The notes under the pieces: model-generated
What the model saw: only the letters and a program-made list of their open reading frames with translations
Told to the model about the DNA's origin: nothing
The model's database searches: none
Shown: in pieces, positions 48,063 to 58,216 of the stretch
How positions within the stretch are numbered: position 1 is the first letter of the stretch
Layout of the letters: every line of letters starts with the position of its first letter
Position numbers and translations under genes: made by a program
Assembly (NCBI GenBank): GCA_014529385.2
Contig: CM043943.1
Span: 154,849,092-154,913,091 of the forward strand
Origin: Adiantum capillus-veneris
Taxonomy: Eukaryota > Streptophyta > Polypodiopsida > Polypodiales > Pteridaceae
Direction: 5' to 3'
Length of the DNA stretch: 64,000 bases

Positions 48063-48785
48063 CACAATGGGAAAAGTACTTACCTCTTGTAGAGTATGCC
48101 TACAATAATACTGTAAATACTTCTACGGGAAAAGCACCTTTTGAGATCATTGAGGGAAGACCTAAAAGTCCCTTGCTACTCAAAGTACATGGGAAGATCT
48201 TTGCCACCGAAGAGTATAGCCATGACCTACAAGAATCTTTTCAAAAGATTAAGGAGGCTATATCCATCTCTCAACAAAGGCAAAAAGCTATTGCTGACAA
48301 GCACAGAAGGGCCTTAATGTTCAAAGAAAATGATTGGGTCTTACTTAAGTTTCGTAAGGCTCCATTAAGGCAAACGACGTGCAAAAATCCTACACGCCAT
48401 CAAAAGTATTATGCTAAGCTATCAAAAAGATACTATGGTCCTTTCCAAATTTTGAAGCCTATCAATGAGACGGCCTACCAACTCAAATTGCCCAACCATT
48501 AGCTCATCCACAATGCTTTTCATGTGAGCCTACTCAAGCCCACAAAGGAAAGCCACCAAGTGAACCAATTATTGAAGACCCTCGCGAAGTTGACGACCAA
48601 GAAGAGGTGCTACAACCCGAAGCTATCCTTCGGCATGAAGACAAGGTACTACGACATGGTAAGATTATCCGATGGATCTTATTAAGTTCAAAAATTATCC
48701 TTTTGAAGATGCTAGATGGATGCAAGGAATACAGCTTAAGGATAGTATGAACCTTGTCAATGCTTACAATGCTATAGTAGAGTAA
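48063..48785 (+). pseudogene. Chromovirus integrase C-terminus with chromodomain
   Basis: End of a Ty3/gypsy chromovirus pol. The start reads QWEKYLPLVEYAYNNTVN (end of the integrase core), then KAPFEIIEGRP, an H2H2-like/GPY region (KLSKRYYGPFQILKPINETAYQLKLP) and, after a stop at 48500-48502 and frame changes, IHNAFHVSLLKP. The chromodomain core YLIKFKNYPFEDARW and a stop at 48783-48785 follow. Chromodomains on integrases direct insertion into heterochromatin (family knowledge). It is broken by a stop and at least two shifts; upstream pol is absent. Confidence 0.8.
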
Positions 48786-49145
48786 GCAAATGTACAAATT
48801 TCTTTTAAATGACCCATGTTTTTGTCTTATAAGACTAGTTCTCTTTTTAATTGTGCACAAAGTTTAATAGTATGCATGGTTAGAATTATTTTTGTGATGA
48901 CAACATCTCTCAAACACCAAGTAGAATTTGTCACTCTACTTTGGGAGAATGAAATGGACTAAAGAGTAGACATGCTGGTGACATCTATGTCTCCCAAGCA
49001 CCAAATGGATTAGTCATCCATCTTGGAAAGATGTCGTAGGGTAAAAAGGGATCCTCTACCCGCTAAGTAAAATTGACTAACGACTAAGGCTTTATCTCTT
49101 CTACCTCATAGTCGAGGACGACTATGAGTTCAAGAGAGAGGTAAT
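48786..49145. other. 3' non-coding DNA of the chromovirus remnant
   Basis: Follows the chromodomain stop; no gene seen. It probably represents the 3' UTR of the same element. Confidence 0.45.
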
Positions 49146-49533
49146 GTCATAAAATCTAATATCTAGCCATCCCAAATGATTTTCTCATATTAAACTGATC
49201 ACTTAATGTGGGAGAATAAACGGGAACAAGGGTTAAGGTATAGACATGTGCTTATAGATCTATCTCAACACAGGGCCAATGGTAAAGGGGCCCAAATGAG
49301 AGATGGTCTATCAAAGAGCAAGGCTAACCAATGGAGCCCGTCATGAAATCTAATATCTAACCAACCCAAATGATTTTCTCATATTAAACCGATCACTTAA
49401 TGTGGGAGAATAAACGAGCACAAGGGTTAAGATATAGACATGTGCTTATAGATCTATTTCAACACGGGGCCAATGATAAAGGGGTCCAAATGAGAGATGG
49501 TCTCTCAAAGAGCAAGGCTAACCAATGGAGCAT
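49146..49533. repeat. 194-bp tandem duplication
   Basis: A 194-base unit (GTCATRAAATCTAATATCTA ... ACCAATGGAGC) occurs twice in succession with a few percent divergence. Confidence 0.88.
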
Positions 49534-49634
49534 AAGACTTAGGGTTAGGTTCATTGAAGACCTCCAATAATGAGTGTAAAGTCCTTTGACCTTAGGTAAG
49601 CTAGGTCTGTGCTGGAGGTGGGAAACCGACCCAA

Positions 49635-49815
49635 GCTTAAGGTTCTTGAAGTGCTTGTCATGCTTGATGATAAGCATGAGGTGCTTGAGATGCTTGAAGT
49701 GCTTGATAATTGAGATGTTTGAGGTGCTTGATATGCTTGAGATGCTAGGGCTGTACTTGAGGTGAGAACCTAGCCCAAGCTTGAAGTGCTTAAGGGCCAA
49801 GCTTGAGGGGCTTGA
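49635..49815. repeat. GCTTGAGGT minisatellite
   Basis: Degenerate array of 9-12-base units of the type GCTTGA(G/A)(G/A)T, with a longer repeated segment (CTAGCCCAAGCTT-like at about 49625 and 49778). Confidence 0.8.
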
Positions 49816-49863
49816 GGTGTTAAAAGTCAAAGATCTAATCCCTACAAGGAGGGGGCGATCCCT

Positions 49864-50146
49864 TGTTAACCCTCACGGCACACGGACACCCTATGATCTA
49901 TAAACGTTGTATTGTTTAGAGTCAGGTACTGGGCTTGTTGGACCAATAGGAACAGGGTAAGGGTGATCGCCGATGACAGGCGCACTCTAACTGGAATATT
50001 CAAGGAGTTAGTTGGCTAAGTATGGGCGCCCAAGTGTGCATGGGGTGAGCTCATATAAAAGCCACTAAACCTAATTTTTACTCATTCTCTCATTGTGTAA
50101 TAGAAGCCACTCTTGCTCCATCTCCACCTTCTCCTTCACTTTCTCC

Positions 50147-50195
<49 letters not shown>

Positions 50196-50446
50196 TGAGA
50201 GAGAGAGAGAGAGTGTGTGAGAGTGTGTGTGTGATCGAGCGTTGCGGCGGCACGACGGCGGTGAGGCGGTTGAGCGCGGCGTAGTGGCGTCTCCCTCTTC
50301 TTCGCGATGCGGGAATCCTTCATTCGCAACTACGCAGGAAGGTGAGTGACACACCATTCTTCCTTGTGAGCTTGTCTGTTGTATGACTGTGTGCTAGGAG
50401 CCTTTGTGGCTCGCACACGGCGTGTAGCAAGTCCCTAGCCGTGACA
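49864..50446 (+). repeat. Ty3 LTR, plus orientation (LTR-1 of cluster)
   Basis: 583 bp, TGTTAACCCTCACGG start and CCGTGACA end, with TATAAAAG at 50054-50061 and a (GT)n tract. Related to the element-1 LTR in U3 but strongly diverged in U5; same subfamily as the two LTRs to its right. It is followed at once by a primer site, so it is a 5' LTR whose body is lost. Confidence 0.9.
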
Positions 50447-50474
50447 TTTTTGGCGCCGCTGCCGGGGATTTTAA
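50447..50474 (+). other. tRNA-Asp primer site at the centre of an LTR palindrome
   Basis: TTTTTGGCGCCGCTGCCGGG matches the tRNA-Asp primer-site consensus at all but one position of the first 18. After 28 bases the sequence turns into the reverse complement of the LTR just passed. Confidence 0.85.
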
Positions 50475-50703
50475 TGTCACGGCTAGGGACTTGCTACGCG
50501 CCGTGTGCAATCCACAAAGGCTCCTAGCACACAGTCATACAACAGACAAGCTCACAAGGAAGAATGGTGTGTCACTCACCTTCCTGCGTAGTTGCGAATG
50601 AAGGATTCCCGTGTCGCGAAGAAGAGGGAGACGCCACTACGCCGCGCTCAACCGCCTCGCCGCCGTCGTGCCGCCGCAACGCTCGATCACACACACACTC
50701 TCA

Positions 50704-50746
<43 letters not shown>

Positions 50747-51045
50747 GTACACAAACACACACACACACACACACACAAGGAGATGGTGAAGGAGAAGGTG
50801 GAGATGGAGCAAGAGCGGCTTCTATTGCACAATGAGAGAATGAGTAAAAATTAGGTTTAGTGGCTTTTATATGAGCTCACCCCATTCACACTTGGGCGCC
50901 CATACTTAGCCAACTAACTCCTTGAATATTCCAGTTAGAGTGCGCTTGTCATCGGCGATCACCCTTACCCTGTTCCTATTGGTCCGACAAGCCCGGTACC
51001 TGACTCTAAACAATACAGCGTTTATAGATCATAGGGTGTCCGTGT
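50475..51045 (-). repeat. Ty3 LTR, minus orientation, 5'-truncated (LTR-2)
   Basis: Reverse-orientation LTR of the same subfamily. In its own direction it lacks the first 16 bases (starts at ACACGGACACCC) and ends TGACA at 50475. It is joined on the right, through TTTT (51046-51049 on the minus strand), to the complete LTR-3. Confidence 0.9.
50700..50745. repeat. (CT)n within LTR-2
   Basis: CT tract followed by (CA)n. The three LTRs of the cluster carry different combinations: (GT)n in LTR-1 (about 50149-50190), long CT here, and CT plus CA in LTR-3 (about 51282-51357). This shows slippage at the same LTR position. Confidence 0.85.
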
Positions 51046-51049
51046 AAAA

Positions 51050-51280
51050 TGTCACGGCTAGGGACTTGCTACGCGCCGTGTGCGAGCCACAAAGGCTCCT
51101 AGCACACAGTCATACAACAGACAAGCTCACAAGGAAGAATGGTGTGTCACTCACCTTCCTGCGTAGTTGCGAATGAAGGATTCCCACGTCGCGAAGAAGA
51201 GGGAGACGCCGCTACGCCGCGCTCAACCGCCTCGCCGCCGTCGTGCTGCCGCAACGCTCGATCACACACACACTCTCACA

Positions 51281-51335
<55 letters not shown>

Positions 51336-51640
51336 GTACACACACACACACACACAAGGAGATGGTGAAGGAGAAGGTGGAGATGGAGCAAGAGCGGCTT
51401 CTATTGCACAATGAGAGAATGAGTAAAAATTAGGTTTAGTGGCTTTTATATGAGCTCACCCCATTCACACTTGGGCGCCCATACTTAGCCAACTAACTCC
51501 TTGAATATTCCAGTTAGAGTGCGCATGTCATCGGCGATCACCCTTACCCTGTTCCTATTGGTCCGACAAGCCCGGTACCTGACTCTAAACAATACAACGT
51601 TTATAGATTATAGGGTGTCCGTGTGCCGTGAGGGTTAACA
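51050..51640 (-). repeat. 3' LTR of element 2 (LTR-3 of cluster)
   Basis: 591 bp, TGTTAACCCTCACGG to CCGTGACA on the minus strand. It is preceded in element orientation by the polypurine tract. It contains a splice-donor-like AGGAAG/GTGAGT at 51154-51153 (minus). Confidence 0.92.
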
Positions 51641-51656
51641 TGTCCCCCTTCCTGAT
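51641..51656 (-). other. Polypurine tract of element 2
   Basis: Minus strand ATCAGGAAGGGGGACA, same position and near-identical sequence as in element 1. Confidence 0.8.
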
Positions 51657-53011
51657 GTAGATTCCGTCCTCGGAAGCTATCCAGTTGAAGCTCGTTCATC
51701 GAGATGGAAGAGCAGTCGACATGGATGTGCGTAGCCTTCTTCAATCACTACAAAATCAAACAACATTGCCACAGTAATTGCATTCTCATACACAATTAAA
51801 AATCATATGCAATTTTAGACAGACAAATTGATTGGTAACAGAATTTTAGACAATTTGTCAGCAATAAACATTAAATTGCAATATAATCAAATGCATAAAC
51901 AGATGTAAAGGTAAAAAATTAAACAAGTCCGGGGTCGCTAATTTAACGGTCAAAAGGCACTAGAGCTCGACTATTAATACCATGGGTAACTTCTCAATTT
52001 TTTCTGGTCAATTAAGTTGTTTAATCGCGAGAGCCAAGTATTTGATGTTCGAGGGCTGACTAGAGGCTATACCTAGAAGACCTTGTAGTTAAGCTACGAT
52101 AAAAGGAATTTCTCATGAAATCATCGCCTGACTAATTACCTTTTCTTTGACCCCCCAAAGTCTTTTCACATTGATTCAATTTTGATGTGTGTGCTTATTT
52201 TGTATGCCTTGGGTTTTTTGCTTTTCAAGGAAAAGCGCCCACACTGGGAACCTCTAGGGCTCTAGTACCATAGGCGATACATGTGAGTGAAGTACCAATT
52301 TAAGCAGGGATTTCTCTTCCAGCTTAAAATTTTACATTGTGGCACTTTGATTTTTTGTTTGTTCATTTTCAGCATTTTAACTTTGTAACTTTGGGGGGTC
52401 ATATAACACTGTTACCCTCCCCAGGCTCATCACATTAGTAAACTCCCTTTATAATACTTAAGCTAAAGGTCAATAGGGTTAAGCCCACTAGAAAGCCCTA
52501 GTACATTTCACACAATGCTGCCTAAATCGGATTAAGAACCTAAGTAACCATTGCTTATTAGGAAGGCATTCCCCATGGTATTAAAAGAAGATTTCTAATA
52601 CCTAGCTTGGTCAAACTAGCTTAGTCGGACTGCTTGATTTTTAAACCTAGACAAGTGATTATGACAAAACATTACATTGAATTAAATGTTTGATACTAAG
52701 CAAATGCGCTGAATATTATGCTACCAATCATAATCAAAGCAGACAAACATGGATTGCAAAAAGATAAGGGCAATGCTAATGGACATAAAACACCTGTTTG
52801 TGTTGATGGTCGCGCTTGATTTGAAGTGTGAACGAGAGAAAGGTTCCATGAAGCTCCAAATCCTATCAATAGCAACACGCTCCTATACACACTAGGAAAC
52901 AAAAGGAATACCTCCAGGAGGCACATTAGTGGGAAAAGGTACCAACACTTATTGAACACAACAAAAAACGTAAGGAACCCTAACCTAATTATTTGCACTC
53001 CCCCTAAAGAG
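51657..53011 (-). other. 3' non-coding region of element 2
   Basis: Aligns in reverse with 19340-20594 of element 1, with moderate divergence. No coding potential recognised. Confidence 0.6.
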
Positions 53012-53434
53012 TCAAGGGAATAGGATATTGTAGAGGTTGGGGGAAAACCCTAAGGCTAAACCCCTATCCTCGTCGTCAAGATAAACAAAGTCATCATCCA
53101 TGAGACCATATGTGCCATCCGTGTAGTCATATAAATTTTCTTCTTCATCATAGGTGCCCATGTTTACTAAGAAGGTCACTAGACGCCTATAGTCATCTTG
53201 GTCAAAAGGGTAGGCTTGTGCAATGGGAGAAACGCTCTCTACTAAGTATGGATCAGACGTGGTCAAGAGACGTATCAGCCATTCTAACTCCTCAAAATTC
53301 CTCTCACATGCTAGCGTACCTATCAAATCCCATTCACATGCAAGCACTGGAAAGACCATGTGAAACATTTGTGAAAAGTAACGAGGGTACCTCTCACCCA
53401 AGGCAAGAGTGGATGACTCTAGCATACTAGCCAT
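53012..53434 (-). CDS. 140-codon ORF downstream of pol in element 2 (unknown function)
   Basis: Intact sense-strand frame from ATG 53434 (MASMLESSTLALGERYPRYF) to a stop at 53012, placed between the polyprotein and the 3' LTR, where some plant Ty3 elements carry env-like or other accessory genes. The product would be acidic (EEENLYDYTDG, DDDFVYLDDEDRG) with one conspicuous hydrophobic stretch but no clear signal peptide or transmembrane helix. The ATG is preceded by TGCGTGTACAG, a plausible 3' splice site. The frame is open 12 codons upstream without ATG. Absent from element 1. I do not recognise a family. It could be a chance ORF, but its intactness in a partly decayed element argues otherwise. 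Confidence 0.5.
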   Translation of the reverse strand: MASMLESSTLALGERYPRYFSQMFHMVFPVLACEWDLIGTLACERNFEELEWLIRLLTTSDPYLVESVSPIAQAYPFDQDDYRRLVTFLVNMGTYDEEENLYDYTDGTYGLMDDDFVYLDDEDRGLALGFSPNLYNILFP

Positions 53435-53681
53435 ATCTGTACACGCAAATAGATGATGGTTAGAGTGCAAATATTACAAGGGTCGTGTTCTTGTGCATAA
53501 TTTGTTTTTATTATTTTGTGTTACGGCTCTTGCTCTTTTACTTTTTTATCTTGTTTTTGTGAGTATAAGGCTTTATATATACATTCCCTAAGATTGGAGA
53601 TTGAGAGGTCAGGGAGGAAGGTTGAGAGGGAAGCAAGTGAATGACGGATGTCAGCAAACACTCCCCCCTTCCTTGGGTAGA

Positions 53682-54317
53682 TCATACTTTTTGGAATGAT
53701 GTCGTCACCTTTTGAAACCAATTGTTCCCAGTTGTTATGGGTAAAGGCTTTAACCAATAGTTTTCGATCACCCTATGTGTTTCATCTAGTTGCAAGGGTG
53801 GTAAGGTACTCTCCCATGATTTTATTTGCAACATTGTTGGAGGTGGTGAATCTACAACGGGAGGTGCAAACTCTTTCTTGCTTGTATGGATATGTACAAT
53901 GGTAGGTGGAGGTTGTGTCGAAGCTTCTATTTCCGTATAGGAACTACATGAAGAGCAAGAAGCTTCCTTTGCTTTTCCTGTTCCTAAGCTAGGTGGAACA
54001 AATCGTTCTTTCTTTGGTACCCAAACTAGCTCTGGAGCAGGTGTGTCGCATTCCGTGATTTTTTCCTTTCCACGATTTTCAATTTGTTTTGGAGCCACAG
54101 GATTGGGTTTACATGGGCCAGGTGACAGGTAAGAGTACAATTTACGTTTGGGCACCGAGATTTGATCATTTCCTTTATAGTATCCTTGGGCTTTTAATAG
54201 TCGTTTAGGAATCCAGCGCCACGTTTTCTTACATTTCTTGGAGCGAGTGGGACGTTTCTTATGAGGCTTCCGTTTTTTAGCATCAGCCATGGTTACTAAA
54301 GAAGCTTTAGGGACCAC
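53682..54317 (-). pseudogene. WVPK-repeat tail of the element 2 polyprotein
   Basis: Basic, low-complexity tail continuing the polyprotein after a 1-base deletion near 54310 (element 1 reads TGGGTCCC, here TGGTCCC). The motif W-[VI]-P-K recurs (WVPK from the preceding frame, RWIPK, LVWVPK; the third repeat is ISVPK). It is followed by a Ser/Pro-rich stretch and a conserved end WESTLPPLQLDE .. NNWFQKV. It aligns over its full length with the last ~220 residues of the element 1 product at clearly lower identity than the Gag region. Function unknown; the basic charge suggests nucleic-acid binding. Confidence 0.7.
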
Positions 54318-57300
54318 TTGTATGCTTTCTTTGCTATATTAGGATGGTTCTTGTGTGTCTCAAGCTTTCTTTCAACTACATCAGTTGAAGATCTAGAGAG
54401 TTGGGCTATGGGGACGTATGGTTCAACCTCCTGGACATGCAATGTCTTGGGTTTTATTTCCTTAGGCAATATCTCAGGGACTATGGCTTGAGTGGTAGGG
54501 ATAAGAGTTGGTTTTTGCGTTGTGACACCCCCAGTCCCCCAATCAATAGTGCATTTGGTGGCTATCATCCACGTGCGTCCTAGGTTTATATTACCCTCCA
54601 TAGTTCCAGTAGGCATGACCAAAAAGTCTTGAGCTACAATTCCATTGTCATAACTGACAGAAGTGTGCCAGATTCCAAAAACCGTAGTTTTTTTCTTGTT
54701 GACACCCTTGACTTGGATAATACTCTCAGATAGAGGTGGCTTCCCTAACTGACACCACACCCCATAGGATAGCAGATTATATTTAGCACCCGTGTCCAAT
54801 AAGGCGTTATATAGCACTTTTCCATAGGCACTATTTAACTCAATAGGGTATCGTAGAGGTGTGTCAGAGTCCAACCAATCCTCTTCGATTTCCACGTGGA
54901 ATGCATTTGTGACTCCAAGGTTAGCCTCTCGTTTTTGTCTTATACGTTGTTGTCGCTCCTTAGCCTCAGCTTGAGCTTGTATCTTCTTTAACTCGGTTTG
55001 TGCTTTGGCGGCCTTCTTTTGATGAATGGCCCGTAGTTCTTCTTGGCTTAAAGGATCATAATATCTTTTGAATTTACTCCCATTGAGGAATCCAATGGTT
55101 TCAACTCCATCAAGAGTTTCCACACGAACGGTACCTTGTGGGGTAATTTCACATACTCTATATGGTCCTTTACCAGCATATTTCAACTTTTTCTTCTCTT
55201 TATGTACTCCATACATAAGGACTTTATCACCAACTTTGATGTCCTTGTCCTTCACATGGCGATCAAACCACTTCTTTCTCCTATCCTTTTCCACAAGAGC
55301 ATTTTGCACAGCCAACTATCTCTCTTCGTCTAGTTTTTCTAAGATATACAAACGCTCGGTTAAGGGGTTACCATTCCATCCTTCTTGCGAAGCTACCCTA
55401 AGACTAGGAATGACAAACTCCCAAGGCATAACCGCTTCTTGGCCGTATACCATTTTGAATGGCGTACAATTAATAGCCACTTTATAAGCAGTACGATAAG
55501 CCCATAGAGCAGATGTCAACTTCAAATCCCAATCAGTGCGATGAGCTTCTACCGTCTTGGTTAAAATAGAGATTAGAGTCTTGTTGGTGCTCTCGGCTTG
55601 TCCATTAGCTTGCGGGTAATAAGGTGTAGACTTATGGTGGGATATCATAAAGGTCTTGGTAAGCTCTCTTATTACCTCATTTATAAAATGGGTACCATTA
55701 TCACTAACAATTTCAAAAGGGCAACCAAATCTTGTGATAATGTTCTCAAAAATAAACTTAGCTGTTGTCCTCGCGTCAGCTTTTTGTGAAACCTTAGCTT
55801 CAGCCCACTTTGTTACATAGTCCGTATCAACTAGAATATATCGAGATTGAGTGTTGCGAGCTGCGGGACTATTTGGACCTACAAAGTCTAAGCCCCATTT
55901 TTCAAATGGTTGGGTTACTTTAATAGGATGTAAGGGCATTCTGTCTTTGCGCTGTGTGGTCTTGTAACGTTGGCACTCATCACACCCTTTTGTAAAAAGT
56001 GATGCATCTTTAAATAAAGTTGGCCACCAATAGCCTGATTGCAGCACCTTTCTAGCAGTCAGGTCTCCTGAAAAATGTCCTCCTGCTATGCCCATATGTG
56101 CTTCTTGCAAGATATACAAATATTCATCCTCGCGGGCACAATGCTTAAGAATATCGTCCTTGCCTAGTCTATACAGAGTTCCGTCAATCAAACAATAGGG
56201 TTCACATTCTTTTACTAGCCTTCGAGCGATATCCTTACGAAGTTCCTTGGGTGGAAAACCATTAACTAAAAAGTTAACAATGTTCTCACTCCATTCAGGC
56301 ATAGTCTCAACTATGAATAGGGAAGTATCGGGTAATTCATCATCAACTCCTGTAGGGGCTTCACCATTGGGTATGCGAGACAAATGATCAGCCATGACGT
56401 GCCTTTTACCGGGTCTCACTACAATCGTGAAATCAATCTCCAGAAGAATTAACAACCATCGTGTGATTCTTCCTGTGGAGCATGGCTTGTTTACCAGATA
56501 TAGCAACGCTTGATGATCCACATAAAATACAAACTTGTTTGCCAGAAGGTAGTAGCGAAATTTCTTTACTGCATAAACCATTGCTAAACCTTCTCGCTCT
56601 GTAGTGGTGTAGTTCCTTTCAGCATCGTTCAATTGACGGCTTGCAAAGCTAATGGGATAGTCCAATTTATGTTCTCCTGGTTGAGTGAGAACACACCCAA
56701 TAGCAAAGTTTGATGCATCAATATGTACATGGAAACTGACATGCCAGTTAGGTGTCCTTAAAATCAGAGCACTTGCTAGTGTTTTCTTCAATTGTTCATA
56801 GGCCTGGTCACACTCTTCAGTCCATTTAAATTCAATGAGAAGCTTGTACAAAGGACGTGCTATCTCAGCGAAAAATAAAATAAACCGTCGATAATAACCC
56901 ACGTGTCCCATGAACCTTTGAACTCCCTTGTAATTGGTTGGTGGTGGTAACTCTAGAATCACTTTAATTTTTCTCTCATCGGTTGAGATACCATTCTTAG
57001 ATACTATATGCCCTAAAATAACTCCATGCTTGACCCAAAATTGGCATTTGAACGGGTTCAATGAGATACGATATAACCTACACTTTTCAAACACCTTCCG
57101 CAAACATGATAGATGATCTTTCCAAGAAGAGTAAACACAAAGGTCGTCTAAGAAAGCTTCACAAAACTCTCTCAAATATTCTTTAAAAGCAGTGTTTATT
57201 AATCGTTGGAATGTAGCAGGGGCATTTGTTAAGCCAAAAGCCATCACACGAAATGCAAACACGCCAACTTCTGTGATGAAGGCAGTTTTAGCTTGGTCCT

Positions 57301-58132
57301 CTAGCGCTATCGTGATTTGGTTGTAACCTGAGTACCCATCTAGAAAGCTATAAGCTTCCTTGCCTGCAACTCTTTCGAGTACATGTTCGGAATATGGTAG
57401 GGGGTAATGGTCTCTTCTAGTAGCTGCATTAACTTTTTTGAGGTCCACGCACACCCTGAGTTTCCCATTCTTTTTTGGCACGATAACTATTGGAGACACC
57501 CATTCAGAGTGTTCAATAGGATATATGAACCCACATTTGATAAGCTTTTCTAGTTCTTCTTGAATGATCTTTGCGTACTTAGGATTCATCGGGTAGGGTC
57601 TTTGTTGTACGGGCTTCGCAGTGCTAATCATAGGGATTGTATGTTGGACCACAGAAGGTGGAACACCTTTCATATCATGGTATGTCCAAGCGAATATGTC
57701 CTTGAATTCCTTGAGAAGCTCTTTGAGGACCGCCTCTTCAACTTCTGTGAGGTCTTGGGCAATAAAAACAGGTTTTGATTCTTCACCGGGGTTGGCTAAT
57801 TCTATTTCTTTAACTATTGCCGGACCATCATAGATTCCATTATTCCCATCGATAGGTATTCTTTGGGCTTTTGTGTACACAACCTTTTCTTCCCCTGTGG
57901 TGTAAGATTTGAAATGTTCTGGTGCAGGATGCAAGTCTGTGGATTCTGGTTGTGCTTTGGTCTGTGCTTCTATTTCTGCTTTCTTGTGTTGTCGAGCTAA
58001 CTCTTGGTTTTGACGCCTCCTTGCAGTGCGGGTCAACTTTGGCTTGTCTATGATCTCTAATTGGGCTATGTCATGGGGTCGTGGTCTACACCACATAACA
58101 TTTTGGAGATATTCACCCCAATCATCTACCAA
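54296..58132 (-). pseudogene. Pol of element 2: RT-RNaseH-integrase plus second protease-like domain
   Basis: One frame broken only by TAG at 55316-55318. RT (about 57000-57650): the PIVIVPKKNGKLRVCVDLKK block, SFLDGYSGYNQI, AFGLTNAPATFQ and catalytic AFLDDLCVYS. RNaseH (about 56400-56740): HVHIDASNFAIGCVL. Integrase: zinc-binding HMGIAGGHFSGD..CDECQR (about 55980-56110), then WGLDFVGP, SDNGTHFIN and PQANGQAESTNKTL with the D, D and E residues, and a GPYRV C-terminal barrel (near 55160) without chromodomain. After a coiled Gln/Lys-rich stretch comes a second retropepsin-like domain (about 54490-54860): ALLDTGAKYNLLS with the catalytic Asp codon at 54794-54796, and NINLGRTWM. The frame ends at 54296 through a 1-base deletion before the tail. 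The pol frame continues Gag-protease after one TGA (58217-58219). Confidence 0.88.
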
Positions 58133-58216
58133 TTTTCGATGAGCATCACATGCTCCTATATAACTGATCCATTCTGCTGAGGATCTCTTCTTTTTTATCC
58201 TAGCACGTACATTGGC

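Noticed and set aside
49635-49815. Short direct repeats considered as a CRISPR array
   Set aside because: Units are degenerate 9-12-mers without unique spacers, and this is plant nuclear DNA. It is a minisatellite.
53521-53757. 78-codon minus-strand ORF overlapping the end of the WVPK tail
   Set aside because: Alternative-frame shadow. The equivalent in element 1 (18916-19146) is likewise out of frame with the polyprotein.
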